A stretch of DNA of 64,000 bases, from assembly GCA_963662155.1 (NCBI GenBank), contig OY759265.1:45083406-45147405 (forward strand), read 5' to 3'. This document shows, piece after piece, positions 49,036 to 60,651 of this stretch (its first letter is position 1; each line of letters opens with the position of its first letter). This DNA is from Lamellibrachia columna (taxonomy: Eukaryota > Annelida > Polychaeta > Sabellida > Siboglinidae). The position numbers were made by a program, and so were the translations under genes. The notes under the pieces are model-generated. The model saw only the letters and a program-made list of their open reading frames with translations, ran no database searches and had not been told where the DNA came from.

Positions 49036-50031
49036 CTCAGAACGTATTATCAAGCTCTTGTGCAAGTGACGTCAAGTTATGAATCAACGTATAAGCCCAT
49101 ACTTGTTCAAACCGTTGTTGTGACTAGATCGCTTACTTTACAGTGGAAACGTAAATCTTATTTATGAAATAGTTAACCATACACATAGTCAGTCGAAGAT
49201 GAACAACATAGCTTGTATAACTAATAACGGCTAGATACGTATTTCTCATGTTACATTTATCCATGAAATTCTCAGAGTAGTTTGCATGTTATATTTCATG
49301 CCCTTTAGCCTTGCACTCAGTTATATCTACGTACGTTTTCGATAGTATTTAATTGACTGTTTATTTGGTAGTTCGCCAGACGAAAGAGAAATGGCTCGTC
49401 ACCTGCTGGCGTTATTACGAAATAAATTGTCCGTTGCTGGGTAACAACGAGGTTTGCATAATTCCAGTCGCTCCATCTGTCGGATACTCTCGGGGTGCCA
49501 AACAGTCTCAAACACCAGATATTACATAACTACACGAAGTAATTTGATCGACGTTGGCAAACACGACGTGTTGTGAATATTTTATATATCTTTATCGAGT
49601 CACACTTTACATTGCGTCCTAGCGTTAATAACACAATGCAGACTTGTTAACGAATGCAAAACCAATTCATAGACGTCGGAACCGAGAGGAGGGTGCCGGG
49701 GGCCGGGTCCGCCCAATATGTTGATTGAAGGGCTCGAACATCTCCCCAATGTTTGCTAGAATTCGGGGGAGAGGGCAAGCTTAGCCACCCGTCAGTTTAC
49801 CATGCTACCATGGTTCTTATTTATACAACATAACATATTAAATTTTGTTTTTAATTAATCAGACGAAAGAGACAATAGAAACACAGACAACGACAGTTTA
49901 ATTTGCATTTACGGAATTTCCGTTACTATTTCTATATATCTATATATCATGTAAATAAGGCGCCGAGGCTTTTAGCCTACACCAGATTAGACCAATACAA
50001 AAACGCTGGTGAAGATGTATTGACTGGCAAG

Positions 50032-50037
50032 GGTGTG

Positions 50038-50109
<72 letters not shown>

Positions 50110-50263
50110 TGTGTGTGTGTGTGCGTGGTATCCAACAGATGAGGATCAAAGCCGGAGCCCCCGCATAGGTCATGAGGACGCACCTTGTATCAAATGTGGC
50201 GAAATATTCGCTGACAGTAGGGCATGTGAAATGCTGATAGAGTGTTCCACATGCAAACCTTGA
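50032..50263 (+). repeat. (GTGC)n tract plus Cys-rich coding fragment in duplicon C
   Basis: About 95 bp of GTGC units then GT units (50,032-50,127) are followed by a fragment encoding EDAPCIKCGEIFADSRA and IECSTCKP (about 50,170-50,263). This is the paralogue of the 9,058-9,182 fragment, here keeping an IEC where copy A has IEY. Confidence 0.8.
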
Positions 50264-51789
50264 ACTCAAGAAGAATGTTCGGTGCACGAAAGTAGTGACT
50301 TTGTACTCGAAATGTAGGATGAATAGGCCGTTGTTCGGGTTGCATCATTTTTGTAAACTTAGATTAAGAAGCAATATGTAGAAACAATTAACTTATGTGA
50401 CAACTACTTGTGTGGAACAATATGATTGTGTGTAACAATGACACGGAATGATGCTGACAACAATCGTTAACTTGATTTGTTTGTTACAGCGATGGTTTGT
50501 CACAGTGTCACATCTTGGATCTGCCAAAGGGTGACGCTAAAGGGGGGCCAAGCGTAGTCACCCATTAGTTTACCACGCTACCGTGTGGTGGCGGGAAATG
50601 TTTTATGAGAAAAAAAATCAAAATATTAAACCAAAGGGGGACATGAACCAATGCCGCCCCCCCAAAAAAAAATACGAACCTGGTTTAACACATTTTTGGG
50701 GTTTTCCCTAAGGGGCCCGTCTCAGACACATTTCCCCACTGACGCTTCTTTGTACCACGCCCCTCAAAGCACGTTACTGCCCCTGGCAAACACCATTTCA
50801 ACTTATCTTAAAAGCATCCAGCAACGCAGCAGTTGCTGCGAAAGCTAGTTCTTTCTTATAATTATATCACTGGAATCCCATAACTGTCTATTATTTGATA
50901 CTCATCTATACAGCTTGTGAAATGAGGCAATCAGGACTGAACGAAATAGTCCCAGCTACGAACGGCAGCAAAAAGATTTGAATCCCAGTTGTTCATCACA
51001 TCCTGACGTATGTTTCTTGTAATTTAACAATACGTTGCGTTTCCTATGTGATTTGAACAAACATACACCATCAAATGCTTGTGGACTGATTGTCAACCAT
51101 TATTTGTACACGACATCCGTGGAACCGGGCTAAGCGGTAACTTTCCTTCCTAGTTCCTTTCCCGTGCGATTGTTTCCGTGCTTTCTGAACAAGGGAAATA
51201 ACAACTCTGCACCACGTTGGACGAAATGACGTGAGTGCGCTTTTCGCGCATGTCCACTCTTCTCAGTGGCATTCTCCATAGCGAACACAACAACATACAA
51301 ATGGAGTGTTCGGTCACAAAAAGAGAACGAGCAAATCAAAAAGGGAACGGCTGTGAGCGGTGTGATGTGAATGATGAACGCTCGTTACAGGAAGACGTCT
51401 AAAATATGCAAATTGCGAAATGTTAAGTCAGGACGAGATCGCCGTGCTGAAACGTTCTGAAAACGGACAAACCTAACTGTGTGGTTTTGATTTTGCCTGC
51501 GTCAACGCTAACCCAACAAAGATCCCCCACATACATAGAAGCTGGTATCAAATTATTTCAAGGTTGTGAATATTTGTTGAAAAAATGTTATCGATTGCCC
51601 GTCATCGATATGACCTCAATGTTGCGATGTGCTTACGTCACGAGACCGCCGGTCAATTATCGTCACACTGTTGCCAAAAGCCATTTTGCTTAGGTGCAAA
51701 AACAATAATGTTTTCGGCAGTTACTTTCGGCAAGAATTTCACACGTTTTTCTCTAATGATTAGGCTTGATATAATATTTAGCAAAATAT

Positions 51790-52430
51790 TGTAATTCTGT
51801 GCGCCCTGCCTTTCGCTAGCACCGACTGCCAGTACCTGGAAAGGGTCCCTATGGTTTGGGTTATTTTTGGCTCCTTGCTCTGCTCCTTCAGGTTTTTGTG
51901 CGCAGCATCAGCCGTGAAATCAGCAGACATCTGAAGAAGGAATATCGGGCAAAGGGTATTTCAGTAACTGCTGACAGGTGTCTCCACATCTGCAGTTACA
52001 TATTTTATTTTATTCTTTTCCTAATTGTTAACTTATGTTTGCCTTTCGGTTAGGAGGCTGCATATAGGTAAGCAGTCCAGGTGTGGTCGTCCCTGTCTTT
52101 AGCAACTGACCCAGCTGATATTACCCGGAAAGGGTCCCTTCCCGGGGTCATGGGTTCACGTCGCCAGTTATACAGGTAAGAAGACGGTTTTGTTATTGTT
52201 AAGTTATTCCACGTTTAGTTTAATGTTGGTTTCTTTCTGTTTTCATTTGCAATGCACCAGCCTGGACATCAGCGGACACCTAAAGACGGAATAGCGACCA
52301 AAAAGTACTTCTGTCATTGCTGTTCCAGTTACAGCATCTACTGTTTTCATAATTCTTAACTTGTGGGCCGCGCCATACCCTACGTCACGAGTATGGTATT
52401 CTGGCAATGTTCGCTCCCCAAATGAACATA
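51790..52430 (+). other. Copy C-specific segment with a two-fold internal repeat
   Basis: Compared with A (which has about 10,690-11,120 here), C contains two related units sharing GAAAGGGTCCCT and a CATCAGC...GACA...AAGA...GGAATA phrase, at about 51,840-51,960 and 52,130-52,310. A has a single diverged trace at 10,790-10,830. No gene is evident. Confidence 0.45.
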
Positions 52431-53429
52431 TATTATCCCGATCTCAAAGAATTCCGTTTGCGCTTATCGGTTGCGCCGCCCCCTAATGTCAGCCCCCTAA
52501 TGTCAGCCCTCTTTCAGAATACATTCTGAGTAAATCGCAGGTGTGTTATTCTTGATTTTAGTTGCAAGTGGTTAGTTGTTATTATCTCTTTGAGTTGCAT
52601 AGCCCCAACACCACGACTTTTGCTTCGTTTTAAGTATATGGTGGATAATCTTATATTTAACTGGCCTAAGTTATTACGGCTTTATGTCGACGCCCTTAGC
52701 TCCATTTTGTTTGTATCTCAATGGGTTCATTACATCATTCCACGTTAATATTACTATATTATAAAATATTGCTTTTTTGCAATGAAAACACGCAACAGGT
52801 TTTGTTTGCAGCTTGGGGGCATACCATATCTCACCATGAAAATGGTCACCTACTTCCACCAAACGTCTCCACATATATCTACCGCACATACGTAAGCGTC
52901 ACGTGATCACAAATTACACATACAACCATATAATGATAACAATTTACAAATACAAAAATTAAAACAAGTTTTCGCTAGCTCTTACACAAATCAATACGTT
53001 AGCGTCGCACAAGTCCGAATGGTTTCACTACTAACTGCGTCTTCTAATGCTTTCTAATAGCCAATGATTGCATGGCTTTTATTCGTCAAAACAATTCAAA
53101 TACTTAAAATAAGCTAAACACTTACTTTACAATTATTTACATATACCGGTTATCCGTATAAAAGACCAGACCGTTTCGTGTTAAGTGGAAAAACGCGTTA
53201 TACTCCACGATATTGACTGATGGGTTTTCTTACACATCGCTGAACAACATGCAACAGATCACATCATTTATTACGAAACGCGTTTAACAGGGAATAACAG
53301 CAACAATTGCTTGAAATAATATTATATTACATATTGTAGTATATTTCCACAACATCAAAAAATTTACTAGAATTCCATTAATTAATAATGCCAAATAATA
53401 CTCTGTTCTACCGGCTTGTGAAAAAGTAA

Positions 53430-54330
53430 TCTCTTCCCACAAAGTTTAACCGCATGTCTACGAAGCCTACTCCCTCCTCCATTCATACTTTCTGTACTTG
53501 TGTGTTGATCGCCATCCTCCTACAATTCGTATATTCCTCACCCCTGCCTCCTATTATTGGTAATATCCCCGACAATACAATCTGTCCAACTCGTGCCTCT
53601 TTAAGTGTCTTGGTCAACCTCCCGTACTTAAAAAAGATGGCCGACTTTCCATCCTTCTCGGCATTGTTAGTTCCCACATGCACGAGAACAGTAGCTCCCG
53701 TGCCACCACACATGACTTGTCCTGCTTTCTCTGCTATATCCTCTATTTTTGCCCCTCCTCTGTTTACAATTTTATCCAATTTCCTAATGATGGAATCCCC
53801 CATAAATACCCGGGCTTTCCTCGCCTTCCCCTGTGATACTACATTCGGCAAAGCTTATTTCCTGTCGCACACTATGTCCTCTTTCTCTTCTATCATCAAC
53901 CTTTACTGTCTTACCACCTGGCAATCCCTCTCCACTCACCCGCTTACCTTTCTTTTGTTGCATACTCTGCCTCCTGTCATCTTTCTTCTTCTGGTCCACA
54001 GTCTTCTCCTTTTCTCTGCTCTTGTTATCCTCGACCATCCTGCCACCTGACAACCCCTCTTCACTCACTCGTTTATCTTCCTTTTGTTGCACATTCTTCA
54101 TTTTTCATCTTTCTTCTTCTTACCAGCTTTCTCCCTCACATTGCCACTGCTCTCCTCGTTGTCACCGCCTCTGCTCTCCTCGGTCTCACCACCTCTGCTC
54201 TCATCATTCTCAACACCTCTGCTCTCTTCTTTCTCACCCTGCCCTGTCATCATCAAAATCATGTCTTAACTCATTTACTTGCTCCTGCAGACATTTCATT
54301 GTCTTACACCCCCTACACACAAAATGAAAA
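53430..54330 (-). mobile_element. CR1 ORF1 relic with SGNH esterase-like domain
   Basis: The minus-strand frame at 53,483-53,851 reads ARVFMGDSIIRKLD and later VLVHVGTNNAEKDG and VLSGILPII. GDS and GTNN are blocks I and III of SGNH hydrolases, the domain carried by CR1 ORF1. The part to about 54,330 encodes a Lys/Glu/Ser-rich linker with repeated SGEGLPGG/SEEGLSGG segments in another frame, so at least one frameshift is present. It begins where duplicon C ends. The putative esterase is thought to act on membranes or RNP assembly in CR1 families; this copy is broken. Confidence 0.75.
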
Positions 54331-54744
54331 TCATCTGCACATCTGCTCACGAATTTGAACACCCGGACTTTGCAAAGTCTATCCGGCATGTCAAATTATG
54401 TTTCGCCTTTACTTGGCGTTTGCACGGCGCCATGTTAGAAATTCAATTTATATTTGTTTATAATCCGTTTATAATCAATTTATACTAGGTAGTCGTCGCA
54501 AAGACTGTTTTTGCGTTGTATTACACACTTTATGAAGTTTTACTTAGGTCTTAATTCAATTTACAACTACTGCCTTGCAACTTATTTTCTATGTAACAGC
54601 TATTGATATACTTACCAATGAGATATGGCCATGCTATTTGTGCCCCAAACAAAACTAATATAAAATATGTTGGCCTGTGTCAACTAAAGCTCTTTTTTGG
54701 CAAAATAACACCTTTGTTTGAAATTTTGCGTATGACCTATGATT
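54331..54744. other. Non-coding stretch
   Basis: Short AT-rich segment containing TTTATAATCC/TTTATAATCA phrases. No gene is seen. Confidence 0.4.
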
Positions 54745-55315
54745 GCCGGCCACCCTTAATACGTCACTGGTAGTCTAGGTTACCCAGATTTAACAGAACT
54801 GCGCATCCGCTTATCGGTCGCGCTTGTTAACATGTCAGCTCACGGTAATTCGGAGAAATGACCGGAATGTCCCATTTCTAGAAAACATTCTGAGTAAACC
54901 ACTGGCGTGATATTCTTGATATTAGTTGCAAGTTGTTAGGGTTAAGTGCATAGCCCCAAAACAATGAGTTGTGTTTCGCTTTAAACAACTGCTTATTGGA
55001 TGTGTTAATTTTCACATGTTCGCCAAACGTAACAGAAATAGCTACGCCACCTGCTGGCGTTATTACGAAATAAATTGTCCGTTGCTGGGTCACAACGAAG
55101 TATCATTCCAGTCGCTTCATATTCCGGATACTTTCGGATACATTGTTAAACACCAAACTTAACTTCTTGAGGTATTTTGACCGACGTTGGCAACCCCAAT
55201 GTTGTAGGAACACGTTATACATCTTTGGCGGTTAAAAACATGAAGCTGATCCCTTCACGCAGGAGACATTTCGCATTGCCATTGGTGAGATCTTGTGCGA
55301 GACTCGCTGGAAGAC
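54745..55315 (+). pseudogene. LGSN-like: Scrambled lengsin-locus fragment D
   Basis: Three blocks in plus orientation match the duplicons but in a different order. 54,745-54,985 resembles 52,400-52,640 (far 3' flank). 54,986-55,225 resembles 49,360-49,590 (near 3' flank). 55,236-55,315 resembles 47,929-48,017, the start of exon 2 (ACATGAAGCTGATCCC, then GAGATCTTGTGCGAGAC). The exon piece has a deletion that shifts the frame. The order suggests the 3' end of one lost copy followed by the start of another. Confidence 0.7.
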
Positions 55316-55750
55316 GAAAGTAGTATACAGGTTAATTATGTGGTACGGAATGCGAATGCTGCTGCTGTTAACGTTTTCTGCTGCAACCTGCCAGGTGGCT
55401 CTAGCTTACACATACGTGATCCTATGTAAAAGTATAGGGAAATACCTCTATTCTCGCTCATTCACGTCGGCGCCCCCCCCCCCACCCACGGTGGTGGCAG
55501 CAGTTTCTGGAAAATGCGCCAGTCTCCATAACCCATTTGCAAATACTGCTGTCATTTATGATTTCTGTTGCCACTTCTGGTCACGTGACGTCACTGTTGA
55601 GCGCCTCCTGGTGACCAACTTTTATACATGCGCAACCACCCACTTTCCAAAGTGACATATTCTAAGGAAACGTATGCGATCTATTTTAGGTTGGCGAAAA
55701 AGCGCCGATATGTCGTAACACGAATCTCCTACCCTTAGAACGATTGGAAA

Positions 55751-55770
55751 ATTCCAGAATCTTCTAGAAG
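55751..55770 (+). promoter_or_regulatory. Four-unit heat-shock element
   Basis: ATTCC AGAAT CTTCT AGAAG: four perfectly alternating nTTCn/nGAAn pentamers, the canonical binding site of trimeric heat-shock factor. No gene start is recognisable within the next kilobase. Confidence 0.6.
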
Positions 55771-56280
55771 CTAGCACTTGCATCCGGCAAGGATGCGACA
55801 ATGTATCAGTGTGAACAGTTGTTCAAACCATAACATCAACAACTGTTTTAGTGATCGAGTTTGGTTGGTATAGACTCGTTGTTTAAAAAACTATCTTACG
55901 TACCTTGGTAAGAACCGGTTTAGCTGTGCATGTGTCGTATTTAATTATACAGAATTGCTTCCATGCTATGTAAGTACCGCTTTTATATGTATTTTGTTGC
56001 ATTTAACCGTAATTTTCTTTAGTTTTTCACCTTCCTTCCTTTTTCCTGCGCTTGTCGAATTCCTTTCGCTAAGTATGCACCAGTTTTGAACAACGTTTGG
56101 TTGCGCATGCGCAACCACCCGGTTCCCGAAACGGCGACATGTATGGCATAATAGTGTGTGAAAAATTTGCAGCGCCTCTATTTACCAAAAATACACTGAA
56201 TGTGGAATGCGCCGCTTACTGCCACTTCCACTTCCACTTGCGCATGGGCAACGTGGCCATCGTATGACTTCCGATTCAGC

Positions 56281-56343
56281 AGAAGCTTCTAGAACAAATG
56301 GAAAATTCCAGAACGAATTGGCAATTCCAGAACGTTCTAGAAT
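56281..56343 (+). promoter_or_regulatory. Heat-shock element cluster
   Basis: A three-pentamer site (AGAAG CTTCT AGAAC, 56,281-56,295), a two-pentamer site (ATTCC AGAAC, 56,305-56,314) and a four-pentamer site (ATTCC AGAAC GTTCT AGAAT, 56,324-56,343) lie within 63 bp. The next ATG frames are short and unrecognised. Confidence 0.6.
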
Positions 56344-57619
56344 GCCCTTGACTCATTGACCTTGTGCTTTTTCTGATGAATAGATACATTTTGTACAATT
56401 TCCCGCCAGTAGACATGTCAAATTCACAAAACGATGGTATTTTAGACACTGTTGAAACAATGTATCAGTATAGACGCGGCCGGTGTTCTTCTTTGATTAG
56501 TTGCTTGATGGGGCATGACGTATCGAGTAGCCTTGTGATTGGTTGTTTCATAGTATCACGTGTCTAAACAGAGTAATATTGGAAAACAACTGCCATTTCT
56601 GACCATTCGATGACTCGTTATTCTAGCGACAACAATTCGTAATGTTACACGTGCAACAGGGGCAGAGCCGGCACCAATAAGAGTGGAAGGTCCGCTGGCA
56701 CCTAAGAAAAGAAAGGCGACTCGGCCGTGTGCGACATGCGGAACCTGTGGCACCACCTTCTCAACGAAAGACAATTTGCAGCGACTTGGCGCCATTGGTA
56801 TGTCAATTACGCGGTACGGGATACGAATGCTGCTGCCATTTCCGTTTTCTGCTGCCACCTACCTTTCCGCTGGGTCGCGTTACTGCATACTCACGCACAC
56901 ACGCACGCACGCACGCATGCGATTTAATTATATTTAATTATTTAATGAAATGGAACATTGCTTATTAGTCACATCAGTGTCACAGTGATATAAATCAGTC
57001 GCAATTTGAATGTACACAACCATGTCCATGCCTATAATTATTGCTTGTTCGGAAATGTTAACCCCTCCCTCCAGCACTGCCACTAGTAATTTTAATACTC
57101 GTATTTGCAATGCCATATTTTATATGGGAGGGAGGGAAACTTTAATGCACGATCAGTTGAAGGCAGTGATAGTTAGGCCTACCTGCTCTCTCTGTCTTGG
57201 TGATGGCGAGGCCGAGGGGCCAGCCCATTACATTCTCGCATTTTTCACAGTACGAACCCCAGACAGGTGAAGCGATAGGTTTTCTGTCCACGATAACCTG
57301 TGCAAACTAGTTCCATCCGAGGAGCGGCTACTACAACTTCCGACTATGCACCTTTAGCCACTCATTGTTGGAACTCTAACGTTCCACTGCTACACAACAG
57401 CAATGTAGTCACTTGAGCGGCCCAAAGTTTTTACGTTACTTCCGCCTTGCACTCAGTGGCTGGCGACCGACCTAGAAATCGGCGAGGCGCGTAATTTGAA
57501 GGTTAAAAATTCGATAGGTAACCGCAGCTACTCATTTGCCGGCGGATACGGGGACCAACTCCCCCTACATGAATGCTTAACTTAAAGGATCATTCGAGCA
57601 AGTTCGCACGTGTCATAGA

Positions 57620-57965
57620 CACTTTAAAATATAGAATGGGTATGAAAATATTGATAGAAATATGTTTTCCTCTCTCAACAAAGATAGCAGAACTAGAGGA
57701 CATGAGGTAAAGTTAGTAAAGGATCAGTGTAGATTGGATATCAGGAAGTACTCATTCTCACAGAGGAAAATAAATGAATAGAACAAATTATCTACGGATT
57801 GTATAACCGCTAGCAGCGTGAATATGTTTTAAACAAACTAGACACATATCTCAGGGTTACACGTAGATGAACACTGATGTACTCTCGATAAGCCAATGGA
57901 TTCCTTGTCCACTTGCCATCTGGGCCTTTGGCTTGGATGACAAATTTGGTTAAATCTTGTTAAAT
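57620..57965 (+). mobile_element. CR1 3' end (plus strand)
   Basis: The sequence encodes MGMKILIEICFPLSTKIAELEDM-like reads across several frames, and its DNA matches the inner CR1 tail at 12,700-13,010 in inverse orientation (ATGTTTTCCTCTC, GAACTAGAGGACATGAGGTAAA, CAGTGTAGATTGGA). A substitution makes the INEWNK segment INE-stop. The 3' UTR phrase TTGTCCACTTGCCATCTGGG and the AATCTTGTTAAAT terminus follow. Confidence 0.85.
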
Positions 57966-58029
57966 TTACAAATGTTTATTCTAGTACCAAGAACATTATA
58001 TTATTACATGAGCAGCAAATAACTTACCT

Positions 58030-58609
58030 TTCATAACACTCATTGAATAAAAAAGTTTTTACAACTTGACTTGTTATGCAATACTATTTTTATATAACAT
58101 CACATAAGCAGACATTTATCCACTGCAACATGCTAGGTTGTTTGTGCAACATTTGTATGTAGTTTCTTGTGTGAAATCTATTAAATTACCCAGTGTTTGG
58201 TCAAACGTTAAATGAAATGAAAATAAAAACGCTGAAAACTTTGTTTGGTGAAATTTTTTCATTTTGTCATTTTATCTGCGAGAAGATGGAAGTCACGCCC
58301 ATGGTCGGCATTGACCCGCACAGTGCTTACTATGTTGGATATCCACTATCTTGACCCTTCCCACATCTAACGACTAAAATCAATTATTTCGATGACTTGA
58401 ACAAAATATAATTTTATTAAATTGACGGCGGATGTTGCATTCACTCATTTTACATATATCGACATCAAAGAACTGGATTTGCGTTAGGCTAAATTAGTTG
58501 ACGGTGGAGTTTTAATTGGGTAGCTCGCTCGAAGTCACTCTAATTGTTTGTGGCGACATGTTATATAATTGATTACGGAATGACACGTTGCCTGCGCTCG
58601 GTAGACGCT
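58030..58609 (+). repeat. Duplicon E: lengsin intron 1 fragment, interrupted on the right
   Basis: From AACACTCATTGAATAAAAA to GCTCGGTAGACGCT this matches 45,765-46,614 in intron 1 of copy C (with an internal deletion). Homology stops at 58,609; copy C continues GTGTCCTAGTTTC where E has AGTAGTAAGTGG. The stop is abrupt and gives the left edge of the foreign block. Confidence 0.85.
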
Positions 58610-58930
58610 AGTAGTAAGTGGAGGTTTCTGAGACCTCAAACTTTATCACGTGACCAGACATCAAAGGAACATCAAAGGCAAAACACCCTAATATCGCCCG
58701 CCGCTAATGAGTGCGCGCAGCCAATCAGAGAGCGTCAGAGCGCCCCCTGGCGGTGGTAGCCGAGCGTGCGTGACGTAAGCGCCCCCTAGCGACTGGAGGA
58801 GGAACGAGCATTGACCAGTAGTCAACGATGGTGGACATAGGAACAAAGAAAATACACGTAATATCACCCACCCACCACCCACCCACCCACCCACCCACTC
58901 ACCCACGTGACCGTGACCTTGACCCTGACG
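58610..58930. promoter_or_regulatory. Enhancer-like terminal region of the foreign block
   Basis: Within 320 bp lie: a GAGGT...ACCTC hairpin (58,621-58,638), an E-box CACGTGACC (about 58,647), CCAAT (58,721-58,725), two CTCF-like sites in the same orientation (AGAGCGCCCCCTGGCGGTGG at 58,737-58,756 and AGCGCCCCCTAGCGACTGG at 58,778-58,796), an ATF/CRE half-palindrome TGACGTAA (58,771-58,778), a (CCCA)n/CACCC run (58,866-58,905), a second CACGTGACC, and TGACCTTGA (58,914-58,922), a perfect ERR/SF-1 extended half-site on the minus strand. Site density resembles viral terminal enhancers. No gene start is visible in it. Confidence 0.45.
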
Positions 58931-59488
58931 GAGTGACCAGTCCGAGTGGCTAGTTAATGACAACTGGACGTCCGAACGACTGGAGTTAACTGTAAGCCGA
59001 AGCGTTTATCCAGCTGTGAGCCATAGCGCGAGATCAAAGGACGCTAATCTGTACAATGTAGCAAGTTAGCTGAGCTAATCAGTGATAAACAGCAACAATG
59101 TTGCAGTGACGACATTGATGTGGGACCGAGGCGTGTTATAGTCGGTTATATGGAGTGAACATAAGACGTGATAAAATTAAAACCGATAAAGATAAGACGA
59201 ATGTGTAATAGTTAATAAGTAGCCGACATGCATGGCTACAATATAACCGCTGGACGACGGAAATCGGACCGTTCGTTAAATAAAATGTAGCAGGACGAAA
59301 ATGGACTATGTGTAAAATATAATATGCCAACACGCAGTTGGAACAAGAATGCAATACAAGACGTGAATATGAGTTGATGCAAAATTTAATACATGAAAAA
59401 TCACAAGTACAATATAAAGAAAACGATAGTAGATATAATAACAATAATAATAAGAAGAATAATAATAAATGTTCGTGGATATAAGTGT
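58931..59488. other. AT-rich spacer, likely 3' region of the minus-strand gene
   Basis: No supportable gene is present. An open minus-strand frame (59,136-59,534) is Leu/Tyr/Cys-rich, lies in AT-rich DNA and reads through (TTATTA)n; I treat it as chance. A minus-strand ATTAAA (about 59,382-59,387) could be a polyadenylation signal for the gene that stops at 59,489. Confidence 0.4.
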
Positions 59489-60368
59489 TCAAGGAGCGGT
59501 GTTGAATGCGTGCAATAGTGATCGGCGCACGCAACGAGCAGTCAGTTTGCGTGCTAACGATATTCGGAGAGACACAGATCTACGGCGACGGAACAGTGAT
59601 GCATGATGAATTGGGCCTCGGTGAAGGCGACAGAGAATAGGTGTGGGAGATGGGGCGTGTATTAGGCGTAATTCGTTCATCACAAGCTCCCAGTGCGTCA
59701 TATGGGCACGGAAAGCGGCACGGAAATCGGCGTCATAGTCGTCGGCGAGGTCGGCTTCATCGTCCCACGACTCCTGCGTGGTCGAGGGAGCACGAAAGCC
59801 AGGGCCGTAGTGGAAACAGATGTCCGACATGACATGGCGCCAACGGCTGGCATGTTCGGCGAATGCGGTGAAGAGATCGTCGTCGTGTAGTTGTTCTCGA
59901 AAGAGCACGACTGCTTGACATCTCCGGTGCAGTACGCCCACATCCATCAGCTCCATCAGCACGCATGCCCAGTAAAAGCGAGGTATGCTGTAAGTAAAGG
60001 ATACAATCAGAGTGAGAACATGCATAGGCATCTATATATAACAGACGTAACCAAGCAACGAGAGAGAGATAGGTAATACGAAACCGATCGACTGGCAGAC
60101 GTTATCGCTCGGCAAGCCACTACATATGGAACTTGGAACGTGGACCCGACGAACACTTAGCGAGACATGTATACACAGGAACGATAGAACAGTATGTAAA
60201 TTGAAAAACAGGTAGGAGCTATGTAGAACTATGTAGAGCTATGAAAGTATAATATTAATAAATAAATAAATAAATAAATAAAAGACATACTCACACACTA
60301 CGCATTAGAGGAAGCACCTCCATAATGACAAAAAAATTGGCAAAATCTCGGACTTGCAGTACAGGCAT
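59489..60368 (-). CDS. Unknown spliced gene with internal W-VM repeat
   Basis: Minus strand. Exon 1 is 60,368-60,295 (ATG, donor GTGAGT), intron 60,294-59,988 (307 bp, acceptor TACTTACAG), exon 2 is 59,987-59,489. Both splice sites are consensus and the frame is kept, giving about 190 aa. I recognise no family. The protein has a repeated motif, AFAEHASRWRHVM and AFRAHMTHWELVM, about 60 residues apart and separated by an acidic Asp/Glu stretch. The C terminus is Arg-rich with many His (RRRRS), which could bind nucleic acid. Its promoter has TATA and CRE and faces away from the NADAR gene. The Asp-rich centre and basic tail resemble small viral regulatory or virion proteins, but this is only composition. 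Confidence 0.6.
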
Positions 60369-60436
60369 GGTGAATTGAAGGTTGTCGACGTCGAATGCAA
60401 TGGCGGTTGTGATGACGACACGACGATCTCAGCCGA

Positions 60437-60477
60437 CTTATATAGCATGCTAGAAATAAGCCAGACAACTGACGTCA
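60437..60477 (-). promoter_or_regulatory. TATA box plus perfect CRE of the minus-strand gene
   Basis: On the minus strand TATATAAG occupies 60,444-60,437, about 70 nt upstream of the ATG. A perfect CRE palindrome TGACGTCA lies at 60,470-60,477, about 26 bp further upstream. Spacing fits a strong, inducible RNA polymerase II promoter. Confidence 0.65.
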
Positions 60478-60651
60478 GCCTCGGAACAATACCACACTAA
60501 TCAGAAAACAGATAAGCGGCCGGCAACTGTCAGCCTACCGACACCGGGCATCCATCACGCAAGGAAAAAGTGGGGGGGTTATGTACTCGACAGTGCTAGA
60601 ACGGCGTGTAGTTAAGACAGTAACTGTACATTTTAACGTCATAAAGTCACC

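Larger units (their letters stand above)
44526..53418 (+). repeat. Segmental duplicon C (intact lengsin locus)
   Basis: This is the fullest version of the repeated locus. Its left half matches duplicon B (23,932-28,256) and its right half matches duplicon A (6,414-12,127). Pieces recur at 54,745-55,315 and 58,030-58,609. Homology with A ends at about 53,418, where a CR1 begins in C. Confidence 0.88.
55316..57609. other. Non-coding stretch with paired modules
   Basis: Two diverged halves share GCGCAACCACC, AATTCCAGAA...TCTAGAA and CAATGTATCAGT phrases (about 55,620-55,830 and 56,100-56,480). A second short repeat, CGGTACGG..TGCGAATGCTGCTG and CGGTACGGGATACGAATGCTG, is at 55,341 and 56,812, both followed by TTTTCTGCTGC. 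At 56,710-56,790 a frame reads RPCATCGTCGTTFSTKDNL, faintly like a C2H2 finger; at 57,145-57,240 another reads CSLCLGDGEAEGPAHYIL, faintly like the Cys-His tail of non-LTR elements. Neither is supported enough to call. Confidence 0.45.

Noticed and set aside
56683..56937. Possible C2H2 zinc finger (CATCG...FSTKDNL)
   Set aside because: Only one incomplete finger, the His ligands are not in place, and no further domain follows.
59136..59534. 132-codon minus-strand frame with a Leu-rich run (possible membrane protein)
   Set aside because: It lies in AT-rich DNA, the Leu run comes from a (TTATTA)n-like repeat, and it overlaps the end of the spliced minus-strand gene; more likely 3' UTR.
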